Shown here: piece by piece, positions 32,683-44,403 of the stretch
Layout: each line of letters starts with the position of its first letter
How positions within the stretch are numbered: position 1 is the first letter of the stretch
NCBI GenBank assembly: GCA_038363925.1
Contig: JAQQWL010000003.1
Coordinates: 2,418,001 to 2,482,000, forward strand
DNA length: 64,000 nt
Source of the DNA: Apiospora phragmitis
Taxonomy: Eukaryota; Ascomycota; Sordariomycetes; Amphisphaeriales; Apiosporaceae
Direction: 5' to 3'
Made by a program: the position numbers and the translations under genes
The notes under the pieces: generated by a model
The model's database searches: none
What the model saw: the letters and a program-made list of their open reading frames with translations, nothing else
What the model was told of the DNA's origin: nothing

Positions 32683-34276
32683 TCATGTAGGCTTGTCAAC
32701 GGATACGTCTCCAAACACACCCGCCGCCGCGTGAACCGCAACGCCATTGGCGCCCGATGTGTAGGTCGAATCCGTCGCCGTGATCAATGCATCATTCGTA
32801 TCGCCCAGGTAGACTTTGATGCCGCTCCCTATCGCTGTGACGCTCATAGTGTAGTCCGTGGCGGCTTGAAGCCGAGCAACTGAAGCCTGGCCGAGGGTCG
32901 TCATCGTGCCGTTGCTGTCGTACTTACCCAGCACCACGTAGCCCGCCGCCGAGATGCCCGCGTAGTAGCCGTTGAACACGGCCGGCCCAGCCGGTGCCGC
33001 CGCCGTCCCGTTGAAGGAAGAGCCTGATGAACCACTACCTCCCCCCAGATTCGTGGCGCGAAACACAAGCCCCACGTCGCTGCGCTCGCTCGTCCCGTTC
33101 GACACAGCGACCGAGGCGTTCATCACGAGGTCGGTGAAGTTGGTGTCCAGCATCGCGAGGCCGTCGTCCTTGCAGCCGCCCACAAGGTGCTGCCCCGCCA
33201 CGGTCCAGTTGTCGATCCTGTCGCCGTACATCTTCCAGCCGATGGCGTTGCCGTCGGCGAAGTTGTCGTGGACCAGCATCTTGACGGGCGCGATGGTGCC
33301 GTCATCGTTGAAATACATGCGATCATACGCGAGGACGCGGTGGTTGCCGTCTGTTTCGCTGAGAGGCCGACGGTGATAGACGATGTAGTAGATTTCTGTG
33401 TCTGGCACTTGGATGACGCCGTGGTGGCCGCTGCCCGTCGCGACGGCGTCGTCTTGCTGCAGGATCTTGGCCTTGCGCTCGAACGGGCCCAAAGGGGAGT
33501 CGGCCATGGCGTACGACACACTATAGTCGGGCCCACCCCAGCCGCCCTCGGACCACATGAAGTAGTAGGTGCCGTTGCGCTTCATCATCTGGGAACCCTC
33601 CGTGTAGTTCTCGGGCGTGATCTCTTTGTACCGAGTGGCGGTGCCATTGCCGCTGTTGTTGTCGTCGAGATCCCCGATCGAGATCATGTCCTCGTTGATC
33701 TTCGCCACATTGGCGTGGCTATGGCCGCCGTAGTAGATGTAGGCCTGGCCGTCGTCGTCGATGAAGACATCCTGGTCGATAGGCTGTGCGCCGTTGTAGT
33801 AGTGCCCGATAAGGGGCGCGCCGATGGCGTCGACGTAGGGCCCCTCGGGCCGGTCGGCCACCGCGACGCCGATGCCGCCTACCTTGGTGCCGTCGGCGTC
33901 CTCATTCTCCTGGATGTCGTTGGCGCCGAAGTAGAGGTAGTACTTGCCGTTGCGGGCGATGGGGGCGGGTGCCCACACGGCTTCCGTCGCCCACTTGACG
34001 TCCTGGATGGTCAGGATGTTGGGGTGCTTCGTCCAGTGGACCAGGTCCGGGCTGGAGAAGGCGTCCAGGTAGGTCTGCTCCGCGTAGGCGTACGACGCGG
34101 TCGGGAAGACCCAGTATTGGCCCCTCGTAGTACTCGGTGTCCGGGTCGGCGTACCAGCCGGACACGAAGGGATTCCCGGCGGGCGCGGTCGGGTAGTCAG
34201 GCACAGACCCGGTCTGTTGCTGACGGGATAACCCGGCCGTGTGGCTAAGCGCCGCCAGAACTATTTGCGGGAGCAT
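32683..34276 (-). CDS. Secreted glycoside hydrolase family 43 with C-terminal beta domain
   Basis: Plant cell-wall arabinan/xylan-degrading family; exact activity cannot be read. ATG at 34276 begins a signal peptide (MLPQIVLAALSHTAGLS). The five-blade propeller starts at VSGWYADPDTEYYEG (general-base Asp in YADPD). It continues with WVFPTASYAYAEQTYLDAF, WAPAPIARNGKYYLYF, DQDVFIDDDGQAYIYYGG and YTEGSQMMKRNGTYYF, where the Glu is the likely acid. GHHGVIQ and YYIVYHRRP complete the pattern. After about residue 340 a second domain (DNFADGNAIGWKMYGDR ... SGIKVYLGD) resembles a concanavalin-like sugar-binding fold with many N-glycosylation sites. One extra base at GGCCCC (34119-34124) separates EYYEG from QYWVFPT; otherwise the gene is open. 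Intronless. Confidence 0.87.
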
Positions 34277-35369
34277 CCTTTAAGGTGTGGGGTATCAATC
34301 CGGAGTATCCAGCTAAGTTGCGGGGTCATTTGGCGGAGCCAGTGGGTGAGATCAGTTCTTGGGCGCTCTTTCACGAGGAAGAATATAGAAAGGTCTAGGA
34401 GTCAAGGAGTAGAGGGGATTGACAGATGCAACTTTATCAGCTGTTCGGGAACAATAAATGCGTAGGCTGGCACGGGTTCATGACGACCACGCGACGTCGT
34501 CTCGATGTGAACCAGCTGATCCACCCCAACCTTCAAAGACCCATTTTACCCCGGAAACTGATGGTGTCATGAGCCAATCGTGTCCTAAACGTGTCCCGCC
34601 AATTATTACGTCGCGGCGAACCCAGCCAACCAGCCAGGGAAGGGAAAGAAGCGATTCCATCATTCTCGTATAACATTACAGTTCGCCGAAGCTGGAGCGC
34701 CACTTCTGCAGCTGTAAAACCGGGACCAAGTAGGTCGGGATCAACAGCAGGCCATTTCCAAACACGAACTCGACTCGGCCCGTCTCGATTTTGGGTTCAT
34801 CTAAACACCGAAGAACAATCTATGCTAACAAACCTCACTAAACCCTAATCCAACCGTATCATTAGAATAAGTAGTTGAGGCCACTATTTCATTGCATTAT
34901 CGGCTATCTAGCAAGTATAGAAGGCTGGTAGCTATTTCAATAAATCACACCAGCCGTCACCAACCACCACTTATCCAATCACTTCTTGGTTGCCCCGTTG
35001 CTAGCCCCTTTTATGCCACTACGGTCAGGCTGTCTGCTCTAATCATGCGTCTCTGTTTGTTCATGGCGGCAGAGTCGTCTTTGAAACCACTTGCTCGGCT
35101 AATATGTCGGAGGAAGGGGTTCCAACTTCCTGGGCGTTCTTGATCCCTCGGTGCTTCCGGTCCACAACTTGACAGGGGTTTGCAGAGGACTTTGCCGTTG
35201 GCTGCCAGTGTGCCAGTGTGCCAGTGCCTTTGAAGGGGTATTCGCCGTTGTAGTTGATGCCGCCGATCATGTCCCGCAATGAACAGCGCATGCTGAGGGA
35301 CTCATCTTACTGGCATCAACGAATCTAGCAAACCAAACGAATTGCGACTAATAATACAAAGCTATAGGC
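34277..35369. other. Intergenic, nothing recognised
   Basis: GH43 promoter side. A small tandem of GCCAGTGT (35206-35226) is visible. No gene-like frame. Confidence 0.5.
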
Positions 35370-37273
35370 TTAACTGATGACAACAAAAATCGGAATGCTC
35401 CCCAACGGCATAATCTGTAGTTGTTCCGAAACTCCTTTTCTTATTAATACCGCTGGTTTCGCGTATCTCGCTGCATCTCTCAAAGACGAGTTGATCGCAA
35501 CTTTCGGGTCGGCAAATGTTGAATAACTCTTAACTTTTTTCGCATCGAATTCATCGTACGCGATTTTCAGTGCATGGCGGCACTGATACACCTCGGCAAC
35601 CTCGTTCCACAACTTCAACACATCATGGCTGAGGTTAAGCCCCCAGGTGCTGCCCAATGTCAGCTTTGGTGGCGAGGTATTGCCCAATTCCCTGGTGTAT
35701 CGGATATAAGCTCCGTGGCCATTGCCGCTGTTCCATATCTCCAAAAGCGAAATCCGGGGCATATTCTTTGCCGTTCCGGCAAGAATCTGGATCAGGACAT
35801 CGTGGTCGTCATCCTCGCGCAGTTCGTCAGAAATCAAAACCAGAGTCCTGGGATTGTTCCAACGCATCTCTTCCAGCGGGAGTAGATCTGGAAGGTCTCT
35901 CCCTGAATCCAAATTCCTCGAGAAGGCCCGGAAGAAATACATTACATCTGTTATATAGGATAGCCGCAGGCTCGTGACGGTGGCCCGGCTTGACTCTGCC
36001 AGAATCCGTCCCAGGAACTCGCCCGGTACGGGCAAAGACTGGCTGCCGCGGCTGTAGCCGTGGCTCATCCGTTCCTCAAAGTTTTTGAAGATCACGACCT
36101 TTTTGAGCTTCTCGTGGGCGAACAGGTATTCAAACAGCTCTTGATGCTGGAGATCCTGACGCTCGCATCTTTCCTGGCTGATGCCGTGCCAGGGCTCGAA
36201 CATGAATGATTTCAAGTTTGGCATGGCTCTCAGAATAACGTTGAGGGCCCCCACGGCGCGGAAGGCACGATAGAACTGCCGACGCATGATGAAGACGTCG
36301 AACTTTCCCACCCTGGGAATCTCTGGTGCATTCGCGATCATCTTCAACCCTGATCCTACCACCCTTTGTTTCGACCCGTCTGTTGTCGTATTGGGCAGAT
36401 ATTGCTGCGTATGACCCGCACTGCTGGCGTGTACCCTATCGACTCTTACCGTTAGCATCACTCTCTCGGGTCATGAGCCATATATCTTGGAAACTTGCAA
36501 GACACTGTGGGGTAGACAGGCGCGAGTCCGGAAAGTCACTTACTAATCATGCCGCGCGTCACTGAAGTCGATGACTTTTTTGTATTTCGGGCGAAAATGC
36601 CACAGTGTGTTTGTTATCCGAGTAGAGCTTCAATCTCTTGAAGCGATGCTGCAGATCACTGGGCGAATGAGCACTAATCCCCAGTACGCATCCCTGGCCT
36701 TGGATGGCAGGCCAGGTAGATATGATTCTGAACAGCTTGCCGATCGCGATGGTGAATACGGTGTCATTGGTCTTTTCTTCGGTTCTCGTCTCGGACTTGT
36801 CGCAACGGTGGCAATCATAATCCGGCAGTTCAAGGCGCAGGTATTTATGACGCACGAGATCCACTCGACGCGGATAAGGGCTGACAATGGTCTCCAGCTG
36901 GGCAATCTGATCTTGGTGCAATGCCAAGGACTGAAACGTAATACTCTCGAAGTATGCTCGCCACTCGCGGCAGACGGCTGCAAAGGGTGCGAGACATAGG
37001 TCTGCTTCGTTCTCGAAAAGGTTCCAGGATCCCAGATGGCGTGATCATGCGTCTTACCTCCGGGGCAGCTGTTCCCACGGTTTAGGCAAGTTCTGGTTGG
37101 ATGGTGCTGAAATCGGAATCATCTCCATCGTGCTCTGGTGGTGGAAGTTGAATTTCTGTTTGTTCAAGCCGAGTTAGAACACGCGAGTCTGCCGTGGTGT
37201 CGCCAGCCTGTCGAATAGTTTTCTGACGAGTTTCAACTTGTGTATATTGGATGTCAAGAGATTGTTGAAACAA
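35370..37273 (-). CDS. DUF6546/F-box-like fungal protein, frames broken
   Basis: Pieces in three frames together match a large fungal family with an LPxEVR...FAAVCREW N-terminus and LPDYDCHRCDKSE, which I recall as DUF6546. Visible in order: EQLP then PEVRRMI (37080-37040), LAPFAAVCREWRAYFE, RHKYLRLELPDYDCHRCDKSE, FRIISTWP, AHSPSDLQH. In the last exon (36461-35370) come FIMRRQFYRAF, MPNLKSFMFEPWHG, HEKLKKVVIFKNFEE and a C-terminus ending at 35370. Slips occur at CCCC (about 37060) and TTTT (about 37020), and an intron is likely around 36460-36560. Function is unknown; family members often occur in many copies. The 5' end is tentative. It may be a decaying paralogue or a real gene with assembly indels. 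Confidence 0.55.
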
Positions 37274-37878
37274 CTTCGATGAGGAGTTGACGTTTTTGAT
37301 CGATGATTATTCCATGAGGCTGGTGGAAGAATGTTTACGTAGTGAGCTGAACTAGGTCTGGTCTCGACGGGGGTAATTGAGAATTAGTGTACGTCTAGAC
37401 TGGTGCTAAAGAAGGTGCGGACCGGTGGGATATCACTTAAGAAGAGTCGACGAGAACGAGGGGTCGTCACGTAAGTAGGAATCGACGAGAACAATAACGG
37501 TGGGGTTAACAATACTAAATTGTAACGAGTAAGCAGATGGGAAGGTACTACCCCACCGTCATCGCCGTTTCAACTCACTTATCTCGTCGGCGAGGTGAAT
37601 TGTGAAGCTGATCGTATGGTCAGGTTCTGGAGCAGACGAAAGGGATGTAAATATATAGTTGACTATATAGAAACCACGCACGTTAGCATGTAAAGATGAA
37701 AGCAACGCAAATATTCTTGTTGTCATCGGATCTTATCATGACCAAGCCATTTCTGATAATTTGCCTCTGCTTTTGACCCCAAATGCGTGCAATCCAAGCT
37801 CCACAACCCGCGAAAGACGCCTTCTGCGCCGACTTGACTTAGGGTAACTATCGTCTTTCTGTCCCCGGCCATTCCGCA
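37274..37878. other. Intergenic, nothing recognised
   Basis: Contains two imperfect copies of a TCGACGAGAACRA motif (37447 and 37488). No coding sign. Confidence 0.45.
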
Positions 37879-39458
37879 CTAGCGCCTAGAGCCTTCCAAG
37901 ACATGTAGCGGTATCCGGGCCGATGGGGCGCCTGCCGCTTCTGTCCGTTCGCTGGGGCCAGTACTGAATGATCTCTTCATGCCATCAGCTCTAGGTGCCT
38001 CCAAGTCATGATGCTCAATCTGGGAGCTGCTGCCGCGCAGGAACGAAAACTCGAATATGCCTTTCACGCTGCTCATCAACTCCGAGGCCTTTAGCGAGAT
38101 GGCCAAGACTCGAAGCAATGGCAGATTTACGGCCACGAGGGCCATTCCACACTCCAGCATGGTATAGAAGAATGTCCCTGTGATGAGACTTGAAGAATTA
38201 AGCAAGAGATTAACATTAGCAATCGCCCGTTTGACGCTTCGTCCCAGGCAAAGGAGTCGATCTTACCATTATAGTCGGTATTGAAAAGATAATCTGGGCC
38301 TCCGATGACGAAATTTATATAGGACGCCATTCGGATAGTTGATGCGGCGAGGCCGCTATATTGCGAGTTAGTCATGGAATCGGAAGAGATTCTCAGGGGC
38401 TCTGTTACGCCAAAGTCAGTAGGAAAACCCCCATGATGGATAGTTTCCTCCGCAATGTGGTATGACGTTGCAGAATCTGAGATGGGTGTTACTTTCGTCA
38501 GCTTAAAGAGACAGAGACTGTGAGAGAGCTTTAGTTGGAAGGGTCTAACGTACGTGAGGTATTGGAAGGGCCAGGATCCATACATCAAGGAGAAAGTCAG
38601 AGGTAGCGAGGCCGTAGGCAATGGATAACGAAATTTTACAGTATTGGTTATAAGTACCATCGTAAAGTGCCGAAAAGTGCGTACCGCATTGAAAGCCCGG
38701 TAGAAATAGAAAAATGAAGAGCCATAGGACGACCACAATAACCGTTACCCATATGATGATGTTGAAAATGCCTCGTTTCTCCATGTTGCAGAATATCCGA
38801 CGGTAGAAGAAGAGAGCGCTGAGTTTCACAGATCCAAGGGTGCAAGTGGTCAGGAAATCGAGGGCAATTTCGGACTGGGCAATTGGATTAGATTCTTGGG
38901 ATTCAAGGAACAGCACGGCGTGGGACTCACTCCATGTTGTATTCCTATATTGGCAGCTATCTCCTCGGGTGCCATATCCGAACTGGAGTAACCTAATACC
39001 TTATTGTGTACCACTAAGCCAAAGCAAGAATTAGCTAAACTCTCTCTCTACCACGAAATAACAACAGGATGGGAGTAGAAAGAAACAAGTGGATTCATTC
39101 ATTTCCTCTCCTCCCTTAGGTTCGAAACAAACTTAAAACGATAATAATATTTCCTAGAGATGAAACAATACCAACCGCTGTATTCCGAAACTTATTTATA
39201 AACACGCAGATCGATGCACCGAAATAAAATAGCAAAAGGAATTGTTTGTGACATTGTTAGCAATCACTGTTTGACAGCGCCTGGCGAGTGATTTTGTACA
39301 AACAGACGTACAAGAGCAAGAATAGCGGTCCAGTCATCAGCCATGAGGGGCACTTTGTGCCCCTTGCGCGCCCAAAGCCGAAGACCAACGGCGATGGTGG
39401 AGAGACCTCTCATCGAGCCGCAAAGAGCCAGAACGCCCTTTTTGGACGGATCAGACAT
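37879..39458 (-). CDS. Rhodopsin/PTH11-type seven-helix membrane protein
   Basis: Multi-exon plasma-membrane-type protein of the fungal rhodopsin-domain (PTH11-related) family; ligand unknown. Exon 1 (39458-39308) has RLWARKGHKVPLMADDW, the usual arginine-then-ADDW loop after the first helix. Exon 2 (39013-38931) and exon 3 (from 38874) join in frame and give CTLGSVKLSALFFYRRIF, the conserved helix 3 signature, then IIIWVTVIVVVLWLFIFLFLPGF with the following CG. CKISLSIAYGLATSDFLLDVWILALPIP is the helix 5 block. Later pieces (AASTIRMASYINF; ITGTFFYTMLECGMALVAVNLPLLRVL) fit helices 6 and 7. A polar tail ends at 37879. Exon borders between 38570 and 38170 could not be settled; the normal lysine-rich loop before helix 6 seems reduced, so partial decay is possible. 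Confidence 0.65.
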
Positions 39459-39930
39459 TGTAAGCGTGAAGCTACGTGTTTCGCATTTGAATAGGCAGAA
39501 AAGTCTGAAGGGAAGTGTGCTCGTAAAACCTGACGTGGTGGGTCATCATGAGTGTTAGCTATATATTCATGTTCTTAGTGGCAAAGCGGCCGGAAACCCG
39601 TTTGGGGGTTGATTTCACCTATAGCACGCCTACGAATACAAATGATGACAGATTTTATAGCACGCGGGTCGTCAGCGTAGCGTTGGGGACCACGAATTAA
39701 GCCACTACCATTAATCTACCCGTTTGAAATACTACAAGGTGTTACGATCAGTATGCATATTGATTATGGTAAGCACAACCTTGGTAGGTGCTCAAGGACT
39801 AAACCACAAGGCTGGTAAATTGGACAACATACATCTATCCACCCCTTTCATTTAAAACATCTGCGAACTATAAACGAGGTACCGAAGAGGAGGATGCCTT
39901 GGGCGATGACACCCTAGGGGCGGTTATCGC
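39459..39930. other. Transition into the second AT-rich island
   Basis: Ordinary composition with no gene-like frame. The AT-rich, CpA-poor sequence begins at about 39930-39950. Confidence 0.5.
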
Positions 39931-40024
39931 CTGTAATATTTAAGATGAGATGTTATACACCTATTATATAAATTTATTTTAAAACCTATTATTTATTTTA
40001 TAAACTCTTATTTATTATAATATA

Positions 40025-40232
40025 TATTAGAATAGTAAGAACTAAGGTTTTCTATATTATTTTAAAAGGGGTGTTATGTACCTACGCGTACGAACCTTTT
40101 TTTTATTTTATAAAGAGGGTTATACGATACCCCTCGTAGCTTATATAAAAGATAAATATAAATAATAAAATATAACGATATAACCTCGATTAAACTCGAA
40201 ATTAATACGTATATATAAAAGCTTATTTAATA
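40025..40232 (-). repeat. LTR-like repeat copy 1, reverse orientation
   Basis: The reverse complement of this block matches the repeats at 41599-41805 and 44191-44403 end to end. In reverse orientation it runs from TATTAAATAAGC (RIP-altered TGTTGAATAGGC) to TTCTAATA. Shared inner blocks include ACTAAGGTTTTCTATATTA and CCCCTCGTAGC. Flanks show no clear target duplication. Confidence 0.7.
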
Positions 40233-40619
40233 TTAATTAATAGTTACTCGTAGCGATTATAAATTAATAAGAGTAAAGAGACGGTTTTACGCCCCTACCG
40301 ACGTAAAGGCGACCGTGCTAAGGAGCCCCGAGAGTTTCCGCCCGTTAAAGATTCGGAAGAAGAGCCGAACTAAATTAACCGTACGAGGAGGAACCCCTTT
40401 TCCCGAGTATATATTATAAGGAGGAGACTAGGTTCCGAATTATACGCGAAACTAGTTAAGCCAGCTAACGGTGCTACGGTCACCTCATGTAACGGCGACC
40501 CTTAAATTTAAATAACCCTTAATAATACCATATATAAATAAGTATATAAATTAGTTAGCTTTTAATTTATAATTAATTAAATAATATTATTTTTCTTTTT
40601 TTCTTTTCTTTTTTTTAAT
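40233..40619. repeat. Island segment of unknown origin
   Basis: Less AT-rich than its surroundings (for example 40300-40510) and still poor in CpA. Not matched to the transposases. It adjoins the reverse LTR-like repeat on the side where the inner part of a retroelement would lie, so a remnant of its 3' internal region is possible, but no motif supports this. Confidence 0.35.
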
Positions 40620-41598
40620 AGGCTGTAAATTAAACGTGTTAGTATTATAACGCGAGATTTAAAATGTTATAAATAGCTCGTTAATAAAATAAGCCGCCGA
40701 AAAGCATAATATCCCTAGAATAATTCTAAGGGCTCGGATTCACGGCCGCAAGACTATAAAATAACGGAATAAGTCCTTTTAAGCCTTAATAATAGCGGAA
40801 GAGTTTTAGATCGTGATTTAGTGCCTTGCGTAATATAATTTAGGCTGCTCACCGGCGTACATTATTTTCCGGATATTCGCCTAACGGATTTTTTAAGTTA
40901 ACGAGATTAATATAATACTTAATAAGTATTAAATTAAAAGATTTATTACTCGTTATTTATTTATTAATACTGCTTTTTTTAAAAGGATAGATTTTTTAAG
41001 GTTTAACGTAACTTCAGTAGAAAAAATTATCGAGTTTTTTAAGCGGCTTAATAATCCTATTTTAAAATCGATCCTTTTAGAGTTTCGGTTTAATGTCGAC
41101 GAGATCGGTAACTAGCTCGGCTATAGAACGAATATAATAATTATTAAACCTATTAAAATAAAAAGAATACTAGTTATAGACTCTTTTAATCGAAAATAGG
41201 CTTTTACGGTCGAATATAATAACGCTTTAAGCCGAGCTTTACCTCCTTTTATTATATTTAAAAATTAATAGGTCTAATAGTAATAGTTTTTAGAAAAGGA
41301 GGACTCGTTAACGGATATTATAGAGGATTAAGTTTTTACGGCATCCTTTAAAGGCTAGATTAATAAGGAGCTAGCTTTAATATAACTAAATAAAGTCTTT
41401 ATCTTTTATATAAAACTTAAAAACGAAGACTAATAACGGCTTATTATTTTAAATAACTATATTAGCGACGTAAATAAGGGCTTTATTATAATATATTTAA
41501 AATATAAGATATAGCTTCTCTTCTTTTTAATATACTCGTTATATTTATTATAACCCTTAGATTTTAATTTTTTTAATATATTAAAAAATATTTATTAT
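40620..41598 (+). mobile_element. RIP-degraded pogo-family transposase, truncated at its C-terminus
   Basis: Reading through stops gives AAEKHNIPR..LRARIHGR (HTH), RIDFLRFNVTSVEKIIEFF, then a NVDEIG block (live form NxDExG) and ALPPFIIFKN. After these come NKELALI.LNKVFIFYIK, RLIILNNY (catalytic DGH region), KYKI.LLFF and PLDFNFF near 41560. Homology stops where the LTR-like repeat at 41599 begins. This is a different subfamily from the Fot1-like copies of island 1, closer to the transposase at 42074-44007. Confidence 0.75.
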
Positions 41599-41805
41599 TG
41601 TTGAATAGGCTCTTGTACGTACGGTGGTTCCGGTTTTAATCGGGGTTCAATCGTTCTTATTCTATTATTCATATCTATTTTTAGTACGAGCTACGAGGGG
41701 CATCGTATACCCCTCTTGATGAAACAGGAAAGGGGTTCGTGCGCGTAGGTACGTGGCACCCTTTTTAGAGTAATATAGAAAACCTTAGTTCCTGCTGTTC
41801 TAATA
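41599..41805 (+). repeat. LTR-like repeat copy 2
   Basis: Begins TGTTGAATAGGC and ends TTCTAATA (an AACA end altered by RIP would read AATA). It is almost colinear with the copy at 44191-44403. Left neighbour is the truncated pogo copy, right neighbour the middle of another transposon. The 5-base flanks (ATTAT and ATAAG) do not match, so ectopic recombination between LTR copies is likely here. Confidence 0.72.
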
Positions 41806-42073
41806 ATAAGATTTAAAAAAAGGATATTTATAACTTCGAGGAAACCGGCTTTTTTATAAATTAAATTTCGTTAGAAATAATTATAACCGCCTCTAATTAA
41901 TACGAAAAGCCTAAGGTAATTTAATAAAAAAATTAAGAATAAGTTAAAATTATTTAAGGCGTTAAATCGTACGGTTACGCTATCCCTCCGTATATTATAT
42001 TTACCGAGAAAACGTAACTCTTTTTTTAATACGAAAATAGCTTATTATTAAAAGATTAAGTAATCGTAATTAA

Positions 42074-44007
42074 GCACCCTAATCACTTAGCCGTCCTATT
42101 ACGTAAGTAGCTACTTAAATTAATTACCGATAAGCGAAGCCCTTTAACCCCTTTTTCGTATATAAATCTATATCTAACCCGTTTATTAATAATTAGAGGA
42201 TACTGCCAGAATCGTTATTTTTCGTACTTTTTAGCCATACTTATCCTAACCCCCGAATCCGCTATTTAGCGTGCTATTTTAACCGTATAAGCTGGCGAAT
42301 CGGAACGTGCAGTCTTTAAGAAACTTAAGGTACCCCGAGCTACTTTACGGGATAGAATTAAGGGTAGACCGACTCGGACCGAGTCTAAAGAGTCCGCTAA
42401 AACCCTCTTTTTTACTTAAAAGGAATATTTTAAGACCTAAGTTATCCGATAGGCGTAATTAAGCTTTGCCCTTAAGTATAACGTGTTTCGGCTATTTATT
42501 ACCCGGCTATTTAAAACGGACCAGCCCGCCTTACCTTTTAAAATTTATTAGGTAAAAAGATTTATTACCCGTTATTCTAAGCTTAAAACTATATTAATTA
42601 CGACGATAAATTTCCGGCGCTTTTATTATATATTCGAAAAAAATATTTAACTTCTTTTTTTAATTTTAAATTAGAATTTTATTAAAAATATTCCTTTTTA
42701 ATTTATTTATAATATAAATAAGATTAATAATATTATAAGCTTAAATAATAATTATTATATAATTAGCTTAGCCGAATTAATTAAGATTTTTATTTAAAAT
42801 ACCGCTTATTACGAATAAGCGATCGCCGTAAAGTTTATAAATATAGATAGTATTATTTTACCCTTTTTAATTATTTTTAAAAATATAAGCGTATAATAAT
42901 AATAATTTTTAAACCGCGGTAATAACTTTTACGATTTATAAATAAATATTAAGAATTAATTATTCGCTTATTTATTTAAAAGATAAACTAATAACGAGCT
43001 AGCGATAATATAGTTACGAAATATTTACTTATTACGGACGAAACCGGAAAACCCGGAGCAATAACGGTTACTTATTTTAAACGGCTATAATAATTACGTA
43101 TAAAACTGTTTTATAATTAAATATATAATTAATAAAATTTAATTATTATATTTCCCGGTATATATTTCTTACGTATTATAACTTTTAAATTTAAATCCGT
43201 TTTTTATACTAAAGCGGAAAATCCGGGATTATTTAATTCTCCGCTATTAATTAATATTTAATATAAATATAAATAAAGCTAACTTTATTTAAACGTGGTA
43301 TAAAACCTAGGAATTAGCCTTTAAACTTAAAATAATAACTAACGGGTAATAAGTTATTAGAATCTACCCACGGGATATCTCTAAACCTTTAAATTCCCGG
43401 CTATATAAATACGAGCAGGGCCGTGACCAAGAAGTGGTCCCTTCACGCCTTAAATAACTTAACGATTAATAAACCTTTATTTAGGAAACGCCTACACCTA
43501 CTACCTCCCGGTAAATACGTCATATCGAAGCCCTAGCCCGGAATAGGGATATCCAGCTTAATAATATTTATAAGAAGTTATTATTCCGTAAGTTAAGAAA
43601 AGGGCTCGACTTTTTAAACGCCTAATTAGCTGGATTAAAATAAGAGAGGAACCGTTTATAGGCCGAGTTAAATAAAGCACGTAAGCTTAAAACCCGTCGA
43701 GCTGTTAAAAACCTTAATCGGGCCTTTATTATAATATAAAATATAATAGTAGTTAAGGATGGAATAATAAGTTAATAATATAACCCCTAGGATAAATCGG
43801 GTAAAAATAAAGCGATCTAAGTTATTAGTTTAAATTCGGAAAGCGATTTTAATATTACTAGCTATATTAAAATTAAAATTCGATAAAGTTATAATTTTAT
43901 AATTTTTTTTTAAATAGTTATTAATAAAATAAACTTAGGTTACGATATTATATAGTATTAAGTTTAAGTAACTACTTATGTAATAGGACGGTTAAGTGGT
44001 TAGGGTA
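42074..44007 (+). mobile_element. Full-length pogo-family transposon with TIRs, RIP-degraded, nested
   Basis: The left end (CACCCTAATCACTTAGCC from 42075) is inverted at the right end (GGTTAAGTGGTTAGGGT to 44006), with TIRs of about 45 bases. Inside, the decayed plus-strand frame reads KLKVPRATLRDRIKGRPTR (HTH) and VKRFITRYSKLKT (CENP-B-like). It continues with ILPFLIIFKN, NNELAIIQLRNIYLLRTKP, RLLILNGYNNYV and LLYFPVYISYVLQLLNLNPF, then a C-terminal coil (FRKLRKGLDFLNAQLAGLK). Length about 1.93 kb. It sits in the middle of a Fot1-like copy, so it jumped in later. Confidence 0.83.
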
Positions 44008-44190
44008 TTTATTAAAAATAGCTAAACTACGAACGAAAAAGGCGAGAACTAAATTTAATACTTTAATAAATATATTAAATCTCGTATAAAAAATATTTAT
44101 CGCTTATTAGTTTTTAACGGTTATAAGACCTATTATTTAATAACTTTTAAACTTTATTATAAAAAAAACTCGATTATTATATTTTATATA

Positions 44191-44403
44191 TTATTAAATA
44201 AGCTTTCGTACATACATACAAGTGGGTTCCGGGTTTAATCGAGGTTATATTACTATATTCTATTATTTATATCTATCTCTTATACTAGCTACGAGGGGCA
44301 TCGTATACCCCTCTTATTAAAACAGAAAAGGGGTTCGTACGCGCAGGCACGTGGCACCTCTTTTAGAGTAATATAGAAAACCTTAGTTCCTGCTGTTCTA
44401 ATA
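44191..44403 (+). repeat. LTR-like repeat copy 3, solo, with possible 5-base target duplication
   Basis: TATTAAATAAGC...TTCTAATA, 213 bases, same family as 41599-41805. It interrupts the Fot1-like transposase between ILLNK and SYLLYKL, which in live relatives are adjacent. The bases on both sides are TATAT, consistent with a 5-base target duplication and hence a retrotransposon solo LTR. AT-richness lowers the weight of that duplication. Confidence 0.72.

Noticed and set aside
33187..34248. 353-codon plus-strand frame opposite GH43
   Set aside because: Low-complexity Val/Asp/Gly shadow of the GH43 gene; the minus strand carries the signal peptide and catalytic motifs.
36500..36548. Third introner-like copy, because a minus-strand donor begins GTAAGTGACTTTCCGG
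   Set aside because: No matching 3' stem or branch block, and the length is only about 40 bases; the likeness is limited to the donor region.
40025..44403. One 4.4-kb transposon with 200-base inverted ends
   Set aside because: The inner same-orientation copy and the clean interruption of a transposase at 44191-44403 fit solo LTRs better.
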